From an uncultured SAR86 cluster bacterium (lineage in GTDB: Bacteria; Pseudomonadota; Gammaproteobacteria; Magnimaribacterales; AG-339-G14), in the NCBI GenBank assembly GCA_902561325.1, contig CACEOL010000010.1, forward strand, positions 1 to 37,549: 37,549 nucleotides of DNA. Direction: 5' to 3'. Below the pieces are notes generated by a model. The model was not told the origin of the DNA, searched no databases, and saw only the letters and a program-made list of their open reading frames with translations. Positions 1 to 7,546 of the stretch are shown piece after piece; within the stretch, counting starts at the first letter, position 1; each line of letters begins with the position of its first letter. Position numbers and translations under genes: made by a program.

Positions 1-518
1 TTATCCATGATTTTCCCTTCTACTCTATTTCGATTGCATGTTTCTACAAAGGTTCAATAGAGCATGGTTTGATTTATGATCTTTCAAGAGACGATGAGTA
101 TTACGCATCCAGAGGTAAAGGAGCTTTTTTGAATAAAACTAGGATAAGAGTTTCTGAAATAAAGGGTTTGAAAAACTCATTAATATGCAATTCTTTTCAT
201 GGTGGTTCAAACCTTGAGCCAAAATTTGATCAACTGACTTTAATAAGAAATCTTTATTCAAATTCTTTAACTCTTCGAAGGACAGGATCTACAGCTTTAG
301 ACCTTGCTTTTGTAGCATCTGGAAAACTTGATGCGTTTTTAGGATACGGTATGAAGGTGTGGGATTTTGCAGCCGGAGCATTGTTAGTAATGGAGGCCGG
401 TGGTTTTATAAATGATTTTAACGGTAACGAAGATGTATTTTCTTCACACAATATAGTTGCAGGTAACATAGCTTGTGTAAAAGCTATCAACCAAGAAATT
501 AAAAAATCTTTAATCTAA
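1..518 (+). CDS. suhB: Inositol-1-monophosphatase SuhB, C-terminal part (5' end outside window)
   Basis: This is the last ~171 codons of an inositol monophosphatase family protein; the frame is open from base 3 and ends with TAA at 516-518. SuhB hydrolyses myo-inositol phosphates with Mg2+ and, in E. coli, also joins rRNA transcription antitermination complexes. Visible family signatures are the segment around IHDFPFYSISIA that follows the DxxDGT motif (itself outside the window), the RRTGSTALDLAFVASGKLD segment, and the second metal-binding motif WDFAAGALLVMEAGG. The order and wording match E. coli SuhB closely up to the NIVAGN segment near the end. An internal ATG at 69 is not the start because homology continues upstream of it. 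The next gene is 238 bases downstream behind its own promoter, so suhB probably ends its transcription unit here. Confidence 0.93.
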   Translation, partial: IHDFPFYSISIACFYKGSIEHGLIYDLSRDDEYYASRGKGAFLNKTRIRVSEIKGLKNSLICNSFHGGSNLEPKFDQLTLIRNLYSNSLTLRRTGSTALDLAFVASGKLDAFLGYGMKVWDFAAGALLVMEAGGFINDFNGNEDVFSSHNIVAGNIACVKAINQEIKKSLI

Positions 519-521
519 TTA

Positions 522-551
522 TTTACAAACCTTTAGTTTTTTTGATAAAAT
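522..551 (+). promoter_or_regulatory. Sigma-70-type promoter for the YRG microprotein unit
   Basis: TTTACA (522-527) and TAAAAT (546-551) are separated by 18 bases and each matches the housekeeping consensus at five of six positions. Transcription would begin near 558, giving a leader of about 200 bases before the small gene at 757. The site lies just after the suhB stop codon, which fits an independent transcription unit. This is pattern recognition only, with no experimental support. Confidence 0.5.
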
Positions 552-557
552 GCACAT

Positions 558-756
558 TAATCGTTCATTCAGTGCTCTTTTTTAGTGCATTGAACGGAAG
601 TAGGAAGATAGGAAAACCTCTTTCTGCAAGATTTGCGGAAAGGCTAGCAAGTACCTTTTATGGGGAACGAGACCGAATATCTACCGAAGGAACGCGTTAC
701 GAGGGTGTATGCCGTGAGGCACATGAAACATAATCGAAACGAAAACTGGAGGCGAT
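558..756 (+). ncRNA. Structured 5' leader RNA, candidate cis-regulatory element
   Basis: The stretch is visibly richer in G and C than its surroundings and no convincing protein homology is seen in it. It folds locally in several places: CGTTCA (562-567) pairs with TGAACG (591-596); a ten-pair stem 620-629/633-642 closes a three-base loop; TGCC (710-713) pairs with GGCA (718-721) around a GTGA tetraloop of the GNRA class. Seven GGA triplets occur (starting at 596, 603, 611, 637, 664, 689, 748), the last being the SD of the downstream gene. I do not recognise it as a named riboswitch class. It could be a leader bound by a CsrA-type protein, a metabolite sensor, or an sRNA that happens to precede a small ORF. 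Confidence 0.45.
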
Positions 757-921
757 ATGTCTACTTACAGAGGTATCAAAGTCACTGAAAACAACCTTCA
801 CGTTGAGAAAAAATCAACTCAACCGGGTGTTTACAGAGGCATAAAGCATGATGCTATAGAGTCAGATAAGTCAGGAAAGTTACAAAACGGTGTTTACCGT
901 GGCGTTAAACATTCTTCTTAA
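757..921 (+). CDS. 54-aa protein with three YRG repeats (DUF4278-like)
   Basis: ATG at 757 is preceded by a strong SD (TGGAGG, 747-752) and the frame runs 54 codons to TAA at 919-921. The product is hydrophilic and consists of three copies of a short motif: TYRGIK near residue 3, VYRGIKH near residue 27 and VYRGVKH near residue 46, joined by charged linkers. The Tyr-Arg-Gly core resembles DUF4278, a family of very small uncharacterised proteins; this assignment is by motif only. There is no signal peptide or membrane segment. It has its own promoter, a long structured leader and a strong terminator, which argues that it is a real, regulated gene. Function unknown. Confidence 0.75.
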   Translation: MSTYRGIKVTENNLHVEKKSTQPGVYRGIKHDAIESDKSGKLQNGVYRGVKHSS

Positions 922-943
922 TTGACGAATAGTTAAAAATTTA

Positions 944-971
944 GGGAGGTCTTCGGGCCTCCCTTTTTTTT
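944..971 (+). terminator. Rho-independent terminator (UUCG tetraloop)
   Basis: GGGAGGTC (944-951) pairs with GGCCTCCC (956-963) around a TTCG tetraloop, followed by eight T residues (964-971). It ends the YRG microprotein transcript. The T tract overlaps the stop codon of convergent secF. Read on the minus strand the same stem is followed by a less regular T-rich stretch, so it may also serve the sec operon. Confidence 0.9.
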
Positions 972-1869
972 AAGGCATTCCATCGTCATAAGTTTCACTT
1001 TTTTTGATAGCAAGATCTTCAAAATTTAAATTCATCAAAATTAAGTTATTACAAAGAACGTAAATTGATGAATAAGTACCAACAATGACGCCGCAAATTA
1101 AAGCGATTGCAAAATTTTGAATAAAATCTCCACCAAGAATAAGAAGCGCAAATAAAACTAATAAAGTTGTTAAGGAAGTAATTAAGGTTCTTCCTAACAT
1201 TTGATTCAATGATCTATTGATAATATCAACGTTACCTGATTTTCTCTTCTTGCGATAATTTTCTCTAATTCGGTCCGAAACTACTATAGTGTCATTAAGT
1301 GAGTAACCAATAACTGCCAATAAAGCTGCTAATACTGTTAAATTAAAACCTATATAAAATATTGAGAAAAAACCCAATACTATTAAAACGTCATGAATTA
1401 GAGCTAAGAGTGCGCCAATGGCAAACTTGAATTGAAATCTAAACATGATGTAGACCATCATTACCAGCATAGCTGCTAATATCCCTAAACCTCCTTGATC
1501 TCGTAACTCTTCTCCTATTTGAGGACCAATAAAATCTTTACGCCTTAAATCAAATTGAAATGAATTTTTCAATGCAGAAACTATCTCATCCGATAAATTA
1601 TTTTCTGAGCCTCCTGGTATCTTAATGAGAACATCTTGCTCTGAACCAAAATAAGAAACCTGAAAATCATCTTCTAATTTAGACCCAAGTACTTCTCTAA
1701 TTTCTTCTAAATTGGCTGATTGTAATAATTTAATTTCAATTAAAGTACCGCCAGTAAAATCCAAGCCTGCGTTTAACCCTTTAAAAGACAAAGAAAAAAT
1801 AGACAGGACAACTAATACAATGGATAGCCCTGAAGCTATCTTTCTTGGACCCATGAAATTTATTTGCAT
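970..1869 (-). CDS. secF: Protein translocase subunit SecF
   Basis: SecF is an inner-membrane partner of SecD; the SecDF complex uses the proton gradient to pull exported proteins through SecYEG on the periplasmic side. The 299-aa length is normal. An N-terminal membrane segment (about residues 11-30) is followed by the family signature GLDFTGGTLIEI, a periplasmic domain, and five further membrane segments from about residue 130 onward that include the conserved stretch IGYSLNDTIVVSDRIREN. The gene follows secD with only one base between stop and start, so the two are co-translated in the yajC-secD-secF operon. Its 3' end touches the terminator of the convergent small gene. Confidence 0.97.
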   Translation of the reverse strand: MQINFMGPRKIASGLSIVLVVLSIFSLSFKGLNAGLDFTGGTLIEIKLLQSANLEEIREVLGSKLEDDFQVSYFGSEQDVLIKIPGGSENNLSDEIVSALKNSFQFDLRRKDFIGPQIGEELRDQGGLGILAAMLVMMVYIMFRFQFKFAIGALLALIHDVLIVLGFFSIFYIGFNLTVLAALLAVIGYSLNDTIVVSDRIRENYRKKRKSGNVDIINRSLNQMLGRTLITSLTTLLVLFALLILGGDFIQNFAIALICGVIVGTYSSIYVLCNNLILMNLNFEDLAIKKSETYDDGMP

Positions 1870-1870
1870 T

Positions 1871-3691
1871 TTATATCCAAAGAGTTTCGAGATGTTTTCT
1901 GTTTCTAAAAATCAACCAAACTAAAAATCTTGTGACTAAAATAGCAGTAAACATCGAGGTTAAAATTCCTACTGATAAGGTTATCGCAAAGCCTTGAACT
2001 GGACCTGTCCCAATCGTATAAAGAATCAAAGCTACGATTAAAGTAGTTAAATTTGCATCTACAATAGTTATGTACGCTCTATCATATCCAGCATTTATTG
2101 CATCCAAGGGTTTGAGTCTATTATTTAATTCTTCTTTAATTCTGGAGAAAATTAAAACATTTGCATCTACCGCCATTCCAATTGTTAAAACAATTCCTGC
2201 AATGCCAGGTAACGTTAAGGTTGCTGATAAAATTGACATAATGGCGCTTATCAAAACAATATTTAATGCAACTGCAATATTGGCAATGATTCCAAAAACT
2301 TTATAGTAAAAAATCATAAATATTAAAACCAAAGATAGGCCAAGAATTAAAGATTGCACCCCAACACGAATGTTATCAGCTCCTAAAGAGGGACCAACTG
2401 TACCTTCTTCAACAAAATTCATTGGTGCGGCTAAGGCCCCTGCTCTAAGAAGTAACGCCAACTCTGAAGCTGCATTTGGACTATCTAAGCCAGTGATTCT
2501 AAATTGGTTTGCAAGAGCTGATTGAATAGTAGCTAAGCTAATGATTCTTTTATCAAAGTAGCTTTCTATTGCATCGCTATTATTGGAAGTTTTGATTTTG
2601 CGTTCAACAAAAATAACTGCCATCTTTCTACCTACGTTGTTTCTGGTTGAACGATGCATTTTTGTTCCACCCTCACCATCTAAAGAAATATTAACTTGTG
2701 GGAATCCGCTTTCATCATATCCAACGCTGGCATCAGCAACTTTGTCACCGGTAATGATGACTTGCTTCAACAATCTTACGCGTTTACCTGCAAAATCGAA
2801 TTGATCTGTTCTAGATAATAAACTATTTGATTCAGCCTCGAGACGAAATTCAAGATTGGCAGTTTTTCCAATGATTTTTTTTGCTTCAGCTGTATCTTGG
2901 ACACCCGGAAGTTGAACAGAAATTCTATTTTTTCCTTGACGGACTACAACCGGTTCGGAAATCCCAAGCTCATTGACTCGATTTCTTAGAGTCACTAAAT
3001 TTTGAGAAACTGCGTAATCAATAAGATCATCGAGACCTTGATCATTGTACTCAACAACGAATTGGTTATTACCCTGCGTTTTATATTCAAGATCTATATT
3101 AGCCTTGAGATAATCATCTAATTGATTTGTAGCATCAGTTCTTGTAGTGAAAATTATTCTGTTATCAATAATTTCAGAACGACTAATTCCAATACGCTCC
3201 TCCCTGAGTTTTCTTTTTATATCAGCTAAATAAGATTCCAAGCGAGTTGATATCAGTAACTCTGAGTCTACTTCCATTAAGAAATGAACTCCTCCTCTAA
3301 GGTCTAAGCCCAATTTCATTGGAGAAGCTTGAATATCCGATAGCCAAGCAGGAGTATTTGGAGCTAGATTCAAAGCAATTACAAATTCTCTCTCTAAATT
3401 CTGTTCTAAATATTCTTTAAGCTTAAGTTGATCTTGATAATTTTCTGCCTTGAATAAAATAGAGTCGTATCCATCAAGATCTTTCGTAAGATTGGATGAG
3501 AAACTTATTTCAGTTTCTGAGGCTAATTGTTCGATACGCCGAGCTACATTAGGGGATATTTTTCCCAAAGAACTATCTAAGGTGATTTGAACTGCTGGAC
3601 TTGGTGGATAAAAATTAGGTAATGCATATGTTATGCCAATGGTAATGACAAACAATATAATTACTATTTTCCAGAGTTGAAATCTGAGCAC
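1871..3691 (-). CDS. secD: Protein translocase subunit SecD
   Basis: SecD forms the large periplasmic part of the SecDF proton-driven export motor. The 606-aa protein starts with one membrane segment (about residues 9-25), carries the signature LGLDLRGGVHFLMEVD near residues 128-143, a long periplasmic region including the VNELGISEPVVVRQGKNRISVQLPG segment, and five C-terminal membrane helices with GMAVDANVLIFSRIKEE. Length and domain order match gammaproteobacterial SecD. It lies three bases after yajC and one base before secF, in the classic order. Nothing unusual was seen. Confidence 0.97.
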   Translation of the reverse strand: MLRFQLWKIVIILFVITIGITYALPNFYPPSPAVQITLDSSLGKISPNVARRIEQLASETEISFSSNLTKDLDGYDSILFKAENYQDQLKLKEYLEQNLEREFVIALNLAPNTPAWLSDIQASPMKLGLDLRGGVHFLMEVDSELLISTRLESYLADIKRKLREERIGISRSEIIDNRIIFTTRTDATNQLDDYLKANIDLEYKTQGNNQFVVEYNDQGLDDLIDYAVSQNLVTLRNRVNELGISEPVVVRQGKNRISVQLPGVQDTAEAKKIIGKTANLEFRLEAESNSLLSRTDQFDFAGKRVRLLKQVIITGDKVADASVGYDESGFPQVNISLDGEGGTKMHRSTRNNVGRKMAVIFVERKIKTSNNSDAIESYFDKRIISLATIQSALANQFRITGLDSPNAASELALLLRAGALAAPMNFVEEGTVGPSLGADNIRVGVQSLILGLSLVLIFMIFYYKVFGIIANIAVALNIVLISAIMSILSATLTLPGIAGIVLTIGMAVDANVLIFSRIKEELNNRLKPLDAINAGYDRAYITIVDANLTTLIVALILYTIGTGPVQGFAITLSVGILTSMFTAILVTRFLVWLIFRNRKHLETLWI

Positions 3692-3694
3692 TTT

Positions 3695-4009
3695 CTAGAG
3701 AGATTTAATTGTTCCTTTTGGTAAAACGTTACTTACAGATTCCCGCTGAATTGTAAGAACTGTCTCATTAGCTCGTACAGTTAAGAAGTCATCATTCATT
3801 TTTGTAATAACGCAGACCATGCCACCTGAAGCAATCACTTCGTCTCCCACAGCAAGAGATTCAATCATTTCTTTCTGAGCTTTAAGTCTCTTGTTTTGAG
3901 GTCTGATGATTAAAAAATACATAATGGCTACAAAACCAATTAATAAGATTAATTGAGGGCCAAAAAAACTTGGTGTTTGTTGGGCCATGATTATTTCAGT
4001 TTCTTTCAT
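3695..4009 (-). CDS. yajC: Sec translocon accessory protein YajC
   Basis: YajC is a small single-pass inner-membrane protein that associates with SecDF. The likely start is the ATG at 4007-4009, which has an AGGAG site (4018-4022) at good spacing and gives 104 residues, close to the usual ~110. A longer reading to 4066 would run into the tRNA gene and is rejected. The membrane segment (about residues 15-35) is followed by the signature FLIIRPQNKRLKAQKEMIESLAVGDEV and by the C-terminal VLPKGTIKSL. The start lies 14 bases after the 3' end of tRNA-Leu on the same strand, so the tRNA and the sec genes are probably made as one transcript. Confidence 0.93.
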   Translation of the reverse strand: MKETEIIMAQQTPSFFGPQLILLIGFVAIMYFLIIRPQNKRLKAQKEMIESLAVGDEVIASGGMVCVITKMNDDFLTVRANETVLTIQRESVSNVLPKGTIKSL

Positions 4010-4023
4010 AATTTCTTCTCCTA

Positions 4024-4109
4024 TGGTGCCGGAGGAGAGACTCGAACTCTCACGCCTTGTGGGCACTCGATTTTGAATCGAACGCGTCTACCAATTCCGC
4101 CACTCCGGC
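4024..4109 (-). tRNA. tRNA-Leu (anticodon CAA)
   Basis: The minus strand folds as a type II tRNA of 86 bases with encoded CCA. The acceptor stem GCCGGAG (4109-4103) pairs with CTCCGGC, the discriminator is A, and the T arm contains GTTCGAGTC. The anticodon loop reads TTCAAAA with anticodon CAA, which reads UUG. The long variable arm (GCCCACAAGGC) fits leucine. D-arm residues GGTAGACGC are as in other bacterial tRNA-Leu. It immediately precedes yajC. Confidence 0.95.
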
Positions 4110-4194
4110 TATATTACAAGGTAAAATTCAAAAAAAATAAGATTTGTTTTGTTAAAATTTGCATCTTATCACTATAAAGAAGGAATGACTTCTA

Positions 4195-6564
4195 ATGTTT
4201 AATTTTCTAATAAAAGCTAATCACGAGTGTGAATCAACAAAAACAGAATTACTTTTGAAAAATAAAGACGTTATTTATGCGCTTTCCTCAACGTCAAGAA
4301 TAGATTTTCAGGCTTTAAAATTACTTACTAGGCAGAATAATTTAACTGAACTCAAGTTAAAAAATGAAAAATCTCCAATTAAAAAAAATTACTTCCAAAT
4401 TAGAACTCCGAAGAGAAAATTTCCCTGGCAAACTCCAAAAAGAATGCACCCAAAAGAATTGGGCATCCTTGCTGAGAATCGAGATTTTTCAAAAAAATCA
4501 ATCATTATTCCAGTAGATGTTTTTTGGGGTAAATCACCGGAACGACAAGATAACTGGCTAAAGCTTTTATTCAGAGAATCTTGGGAGGGAACTAGTTTTA
4601 TAAGAAACTTGTTAAAACTTATTTTTAATGGCAGAAATGTGAAAATATTTTTTCACAAACCTCTTGAAGTAGATGATATTTTCAATAGTCCTGAATCAGA
4701 TAAAAATCTTGTCTTAAAAGCTGAAAGGCTCTTAAGAGCTAGGTTTAGACAAAATCGAAAAGCTTATCTGGGTCCAGATATTTCTAACAGAAGAACCTTA
4801 GTTACCAGCATCTTAAATTCAAATTCTATAAAAAGTTATATTGAATCGGAGTCAGAAGGAAGTCAAAAAAAAATAATTAAGTTAAGAAAAAAAGCTACTA
4901 AATATGTATGGGAAATCTGCTCTGACATGTCTTATCCATTTATTTATCTTTATGACAGAGCCCTAACTTGGTTTTGGAATTCTAGATATGAAAACTTGGA
5001 AGTATTAAATTTCGAAGAAATTAGAAAAATTGCTCCCAGCACCTCTCTAATTTTTTCGCCTTGTCATCGCTCCCATATTGATTATTTGGCTTTATCTTAT
5101 TTACTTTATTATAAAGATTTGATGTTGCCTCAAATCGTTGCAGGGAAAAATCTAAATCTACCATTGGTTGGTCCGCTTTTGAGAAAAGGAGGTGCTTTTT
5201 TTATGAGGCGTTCTTTTAGTAATAATCGTCTTTATTCTGTTGTTTTTTATGAGCATTTAAGAAAGTTAATGCAAAGAGGTCACTCGATAGAATTTTTTCC
5301 AGAAGGTGGCCGATCTAGATCAGGAAAATTAATGCCGCCAAGACCTGGAATTATTTCGATGATTCTCAGATCTTTCTTAGGCATGGATGAAAAACAAGTT
5401 AGTTTTGTGCCTATTTCGATTAACTACGAAAAAGTCCTTGAAGGAAATTCTTATATCAATGAAGTAATGGGTGCAGAAAAGAAAAAAGAAAATTTAAAAG
5501 ATATTTTTTCGGTATTTAGAGATTTTAGAAATTATCTCGGAGAAGCTTATCTGCAATTTGGAGAACCAATAAGTTTGAATGCTCTTTTAAAGGAATACCC
5601 TCTGAGTGACTACCCATCGGAAAAGGATTGGCTTTTTAAGGTTACCCCAATCCTTGGTAAGAAAATCATGACAAATATCAACGACTCTACTTTTGTGACT
5701 TCTACTGCGTTGTTTTCTTTGGCAATTTTAAATAGCGATGGTTTCTCTATCTCAAAACAAGAACTTGTTTCAAGAATTGAGTTATTGAAGTCTTTGCTTA
5801 AAGAGGATAAATATTCTGCTAAAACTTTAATTTGTGAAAAAACTGGAGAAGAAATAATTGATCAAATGAGAAACTTGGGTTTCCTTTCTAAGGAAGACAT
5901 AAACGATAGAATTTCCTTGACAAATTTAGAGGCGGCTAAGCTTAGCTTTTATAGAAATAATATTTCTCATCTGCTTATTTTTGAGTCACTTATATGCGGT
6001 TTTTTTCAGTACCAAAAAGAAATCGTTAAGGAAGATTTATTGCAGTCTATAAAAATGATTTATCCGTTTTTGAAAGAAGAATTTTTTCTTAAATGGGATG
6101 AAGCTGAATTGGATCAATTAATTGACTTAAAACTAAACAAACTTATAAATAAAAAACTCATTCTTGAGAGTTCCAACGTTTTTAAAAGACCTGATTTCAA
6201 ATCAAAGGAGTTTTATGAAACTCAATCACTGGGAAAACTTGTCCAACCATCCATTGATAGGTTTTATGTTCTGCTTTCTCAATTATGGAAAAATTCATCA
6301 GAACATATTTCAAAAAATGAACTGGAAAGAAATTCCCTAGAAATACTTAAAAATTTGGAAAAAACTCAAGCAAGATTAACTCCAGAATTTTCTGAAAAAT
6401 GGATGTTTGATGTTTTCTTAAGTCGCTTAATAGAAAATAAATATGTCCGCGAGGATGATAAGGGAATGCTTTATCCCACAAGAGTAACTCAACGATTGGA
6501 AAAAGACGCTAATAAGTTTTTAGAGCCAAATTGGCTGAAAGAACTTTCCAAAAGCACTCCTTAA
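4195..6564 (+). CDS. plsB: Glycerol-3-phosphate 1-O-acyltransferase PlsB
   Basis: PlsB transfers a fatty acyl chain from acyl-ACP or acyl-CoA to the sn-1 position of glycerol 3-phosphate, the first step of phospholipid synthesis, at the inner membrane. The 789-aa length matches the gammaproteobacterial enzyme (~800 aa). Motif I is HRSHID starting at residue 291 (the catalytic H-x4-D), followed by GAFFMRRSF, the substrate-binding FFPEGGRSRSGK and a later VSFVPISINYE block. An SD-like AAGGA (4180-4184) precedes the ATG. It is a single gene diverging from tRNA-Leu/yajC. GlpK, made farther along this window, produces its substrate. Confidence 0.96.
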   Translation: MFNFLIKANHECESTKTELLLKNKDVIYALSSTSRIDFQALKLLTRQNNLTELKLKNEKSPIKKNYFQIRTPKRKFPWQTPKRMHPKELGILAENRDFSKKSIIIPVDVFWGKSPERQDNWLKLLFRESWEGTSFIRNLLKLIFNGRNVKIFFHKPLEVDDIFNSPESDKNLVLKAERLLRARFRQNRKAYLGPDISNRRTLVTSILNSNSIKSYIESESEGSQKKIIKLRKKATKYVWEICSDMSYPFIYLYDRALTWFWNSRYENLEVLNFEEIRKIAPSTSLIFSPCHRSHIDYLALSYLLYYKDLMLPQIVAGKNLNLPLVGPLLRKGGAFFMRRSFSNNRLYSVVFYEHLRKLMQRGHSIEFFPEGGRSRSGKLMPPRPGIISMILRSFLGMDEKQVSFVPISINYEKVLEGNSYINEVMGAEKKKENLKDIFSVFRDFRNYLGEAYLQFGEPISLNALLKEYPLSDYPSEKDWLFKVTPILGKKIMTNINDSTFVTSTALFSLAILNSDGFSISKQELVSRIELLKSLLKEDKYSAKTLICEKTGEEIIDQMRNLGFLSKEDINDRISLTNLEAAKLSFYRNNISHLLIFESLICGFFQYQKEIVKEDLLQSIKMIYPFLKEEFFLKWDEAELDQLIDLKLNKLINKKLILESSNVFKRPDFKSKEFYETQSLGKLVQPSIDRFYVLLSQLWKNSSEHISKNELERNSLEILKNLEKTQARLTPEFSEKWMFDVFLSRLIENKYVREDDKGMLYPTRVTQRLEKDANKFLEPNWLKELSKSTP

Positions 6565-6567
6565 AGT

Positions 6568-6595
6568 CTTGAAAAAATAAAAAATACCCCAATAT
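6568..6595 (+). promoter_or_regulatory. Sigma-32 (RpoH) heat-shock promoter of ibpA
   Basis: CTTGAAA (6568-6574) and CCCCAATAT (6587-6595) are 12 bases apart. The consensus for RpoH in gammaproteobacteria is CTTGAAA followed after 11-15 bases by CCCCATNT, so both halves are nearly exact. The site starts four bases after the plsB stop codon and would give a leader of about 90 bases for ibpA. Confidence 0.85.
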
Positions 6596-6612
6596 AAATA
6601 TTGAGAAAGATT

Positions 6613-6693
6613 GCCGTAATGGGATTTTTCCATTGGTTGACATGCTCTTATGAGGTGTCTTTTTATTAACTTGCTTAAATTAAGGAGTTTATT
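6613..6693 (+). promoter_or_regulatory. ROSE-type RNA thermometer in the ibpA leader
   Basis: Three successive hairpins are visible. The first pairs CC-AATGG with CCATT-GG around GATTTTT (6614-6636). The second spans 6640-6658 with loop TTAT. The third masks the SD: AACTTGCTTA (6668-6677) pairs with TAAGGAGTT (6681-6689) across a three-base loop, leaving G6673 bulged between the U-G pair at 6672/6685 and the C-G pair at 6674/6684. A UUGCU strand facing AGGA with an unpaired G is the hallmark of ROSE thermometers that control small heat-shock genes. Melting would free AAGGAG (6682-6687), six bases before the ATG. Confidence 0.8.
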
Positions 6694-7140
6694 ATGAAAA
6701 ATAGTATATTAAATTTATCAGATCCTTTCTTCTCAACGAGGTTTTTGGGTTTCGACAGTTTGTTCGATTCACTGAGAACGTTTAGCGAGATTGGAGAAGA
6801 TTCAAGATCTTATCCGCCTTACAATATCAAACGCGAAGGTAACGATATTACCATTGAAGTTGCTGTTGCAGGTCTTAGTGAAGATGATTTAACCATCGAA
6901 ACTAAGGAAAATAACTTGAGCATTACTCACGAAGGTTCTAAAAATTCTTCTGGAGAAGTCTTACATCAAGGTATTGCTGCGAGAGCCTTTAAATTGCAAT
7001 TCTCTCTTGCGCCTGAAGTTATTGTAAAAACTGCCGACCTAAAAAATGGATTGTTAAAAATAAATCTAGAGAGGATTATTCCAGAGTCGGAAAAAGCAAA
7101 AGTTATTCAAATAAATTCAGGTGAATTAATTACAGAATAA
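6694..7140 (+). CDS. ibpA: Small heat-shock protein IbpA (Hsp20)
   Basis: IbpA is an ATP-independent chaperone that coats aggregating proteins during heat stress for later rescue by DnaK/ClpB. The 148-aa product has an N-terminal arm with GFDSLFDSL, the YPPYNIKR entry to the alpha-crystallin domain, the AVAGLSEDDLTIE strand pair, the segment LHQGIAARAFKLQFSLA, and the C-terminal ILERIIPE-type end (here INLERIIPESEK). Order and wording match E. coli IbpA/IbpB. It is a single gene with a sigma-32 promoter and an RNA thermometer upstream and a strong stem-loop downstream. Confidence 0.96.
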   Translation: MKNSILNLSDPFFSTRFLGFDSLFDSLRTFSEIGEDSRSYPPYNIKREGNDITIEVAVAGLSEDDLTIETKENNLSITHEGSKNSSGEVLHQGIAARAFKLQFSLAPEVIVKTADLKNGLLKINLERIIPESEKAKVIQINSGELITE

Positions 7141-7148
7141 TCTCCCCC

Positions 7149-7175
7149 AAAACATGCCGCCTCGACGGCGGCATG
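7149..7175 (-). terminator. Intrinsic terminator between convergent ibpA and mazG-like/rsmJ units
   Basis: CATGCCGCC (7153-7161) pairs perfectly with GGCGGCATG (7167-7175) over a five-base loop. On the minus strand four T residues follow (7152-7149), fitting termination of the leftward unit; on the plus strand there is no T run, so termination of ibpA would be weaker. It lies between the two convergent stop codons. Confidence 0.7.
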
Positions 7176-7177
7176 GA

Positions 7178-7546
7178 TTATAAACCTAAAGCTTTTTTTA
7201 TATTTGGTTTGAAATAAGTTTCTGGTTTCAAAATTTTTCCAGCATCATTTTTAATGAATTTTCCATCAACAAATTTACTCATATTTGAGCTTTTTACCTC
7301 TTCCCAAATCTTATCAAAATCTATGCCCACACTATTACACATGCCCATAATGACCCAAACCATATCTGCAAGACCGTCAGCAACCTCAACTAAGTCTTCT
7401 TCATCAAATGCCTTCGCGGTCTCTTCAAACTCCTCTTTAATCAAATTCATATAAAGCTGAGTTTGCTCATTTTTAAGATTAAGATCTGAAGCTATTTTTT
7501 GTTCTCCTAAAATCATAAAGTTAGATACATCTTTTTGATAATTCAT
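7178..7546 (-). CDS. MazG-like nucleotide pyrophosphohydrolase (PRA-PH fold)
   Basis: The 122-aa protein has the helical metal-binding pattern of the all-alpha NTP pyrophosphatase superfamily: an EExxE-like acidic helix (KEEFEETAKAF, about residues 36-46) followed by a second helix with conserved acidic residues (VEVADGLADMVWVIMG, about residues 53-68). Members hydrolyse nucleoside triphosphates or phosphoribosyl-ATP to monophosphates plus pyrophosphate. The rest (KIWEEVKSSNMSKF, then a Lys-rich tail with DAGKILKPETYFKP) resembles single-domain phage and bacterial members rather than two-domain MazG. Substrate cannot be told from sequence. It overlaps the end of rsmJ by four bases (ATGA), so the two are coupled. 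Confidence 0.8.
   Translation of the reverse strand: MNYQKDVSNFMILGEQKIASDLNLKNEQTQLYMNLIKEEFEETAKAFDEEDLVEVADGLADMVWVIMGMCNSVGIDFDKIWEEVKSSNMSKFVDGKFIKNDAGKILKPETYFKPNIKKALGL

Noticed and set aside
542-733. A 63-codon open frame (MIKCTLIVHS...) within the leader of the YRG gene
   Set aside because: It has no SD, no recognisable domain and lies over the hairpins; the region behaves like structured RNA and ends before the real small gene.
4010-4066. Longer yajC start adding 19 residues
   Set aside because: It would translate through part of the tRNA-Leu gene, and the ATG at 4009 has a proper SD and family-like length.
4149-4178. TTGTTA-N18-TATAAA as plsB promoter
   Set aside because: The transcript would start after the plsB SD-like AAGGA, so the two signals contradict each other; the match may be chance in AT-rich DNA.
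4185-4202. Five-codon mini-ORF overlapping the plsB start
   Set aside because: Its ATG is one base from the SD-like site and there is no sign of attenuation; likely coincidental.
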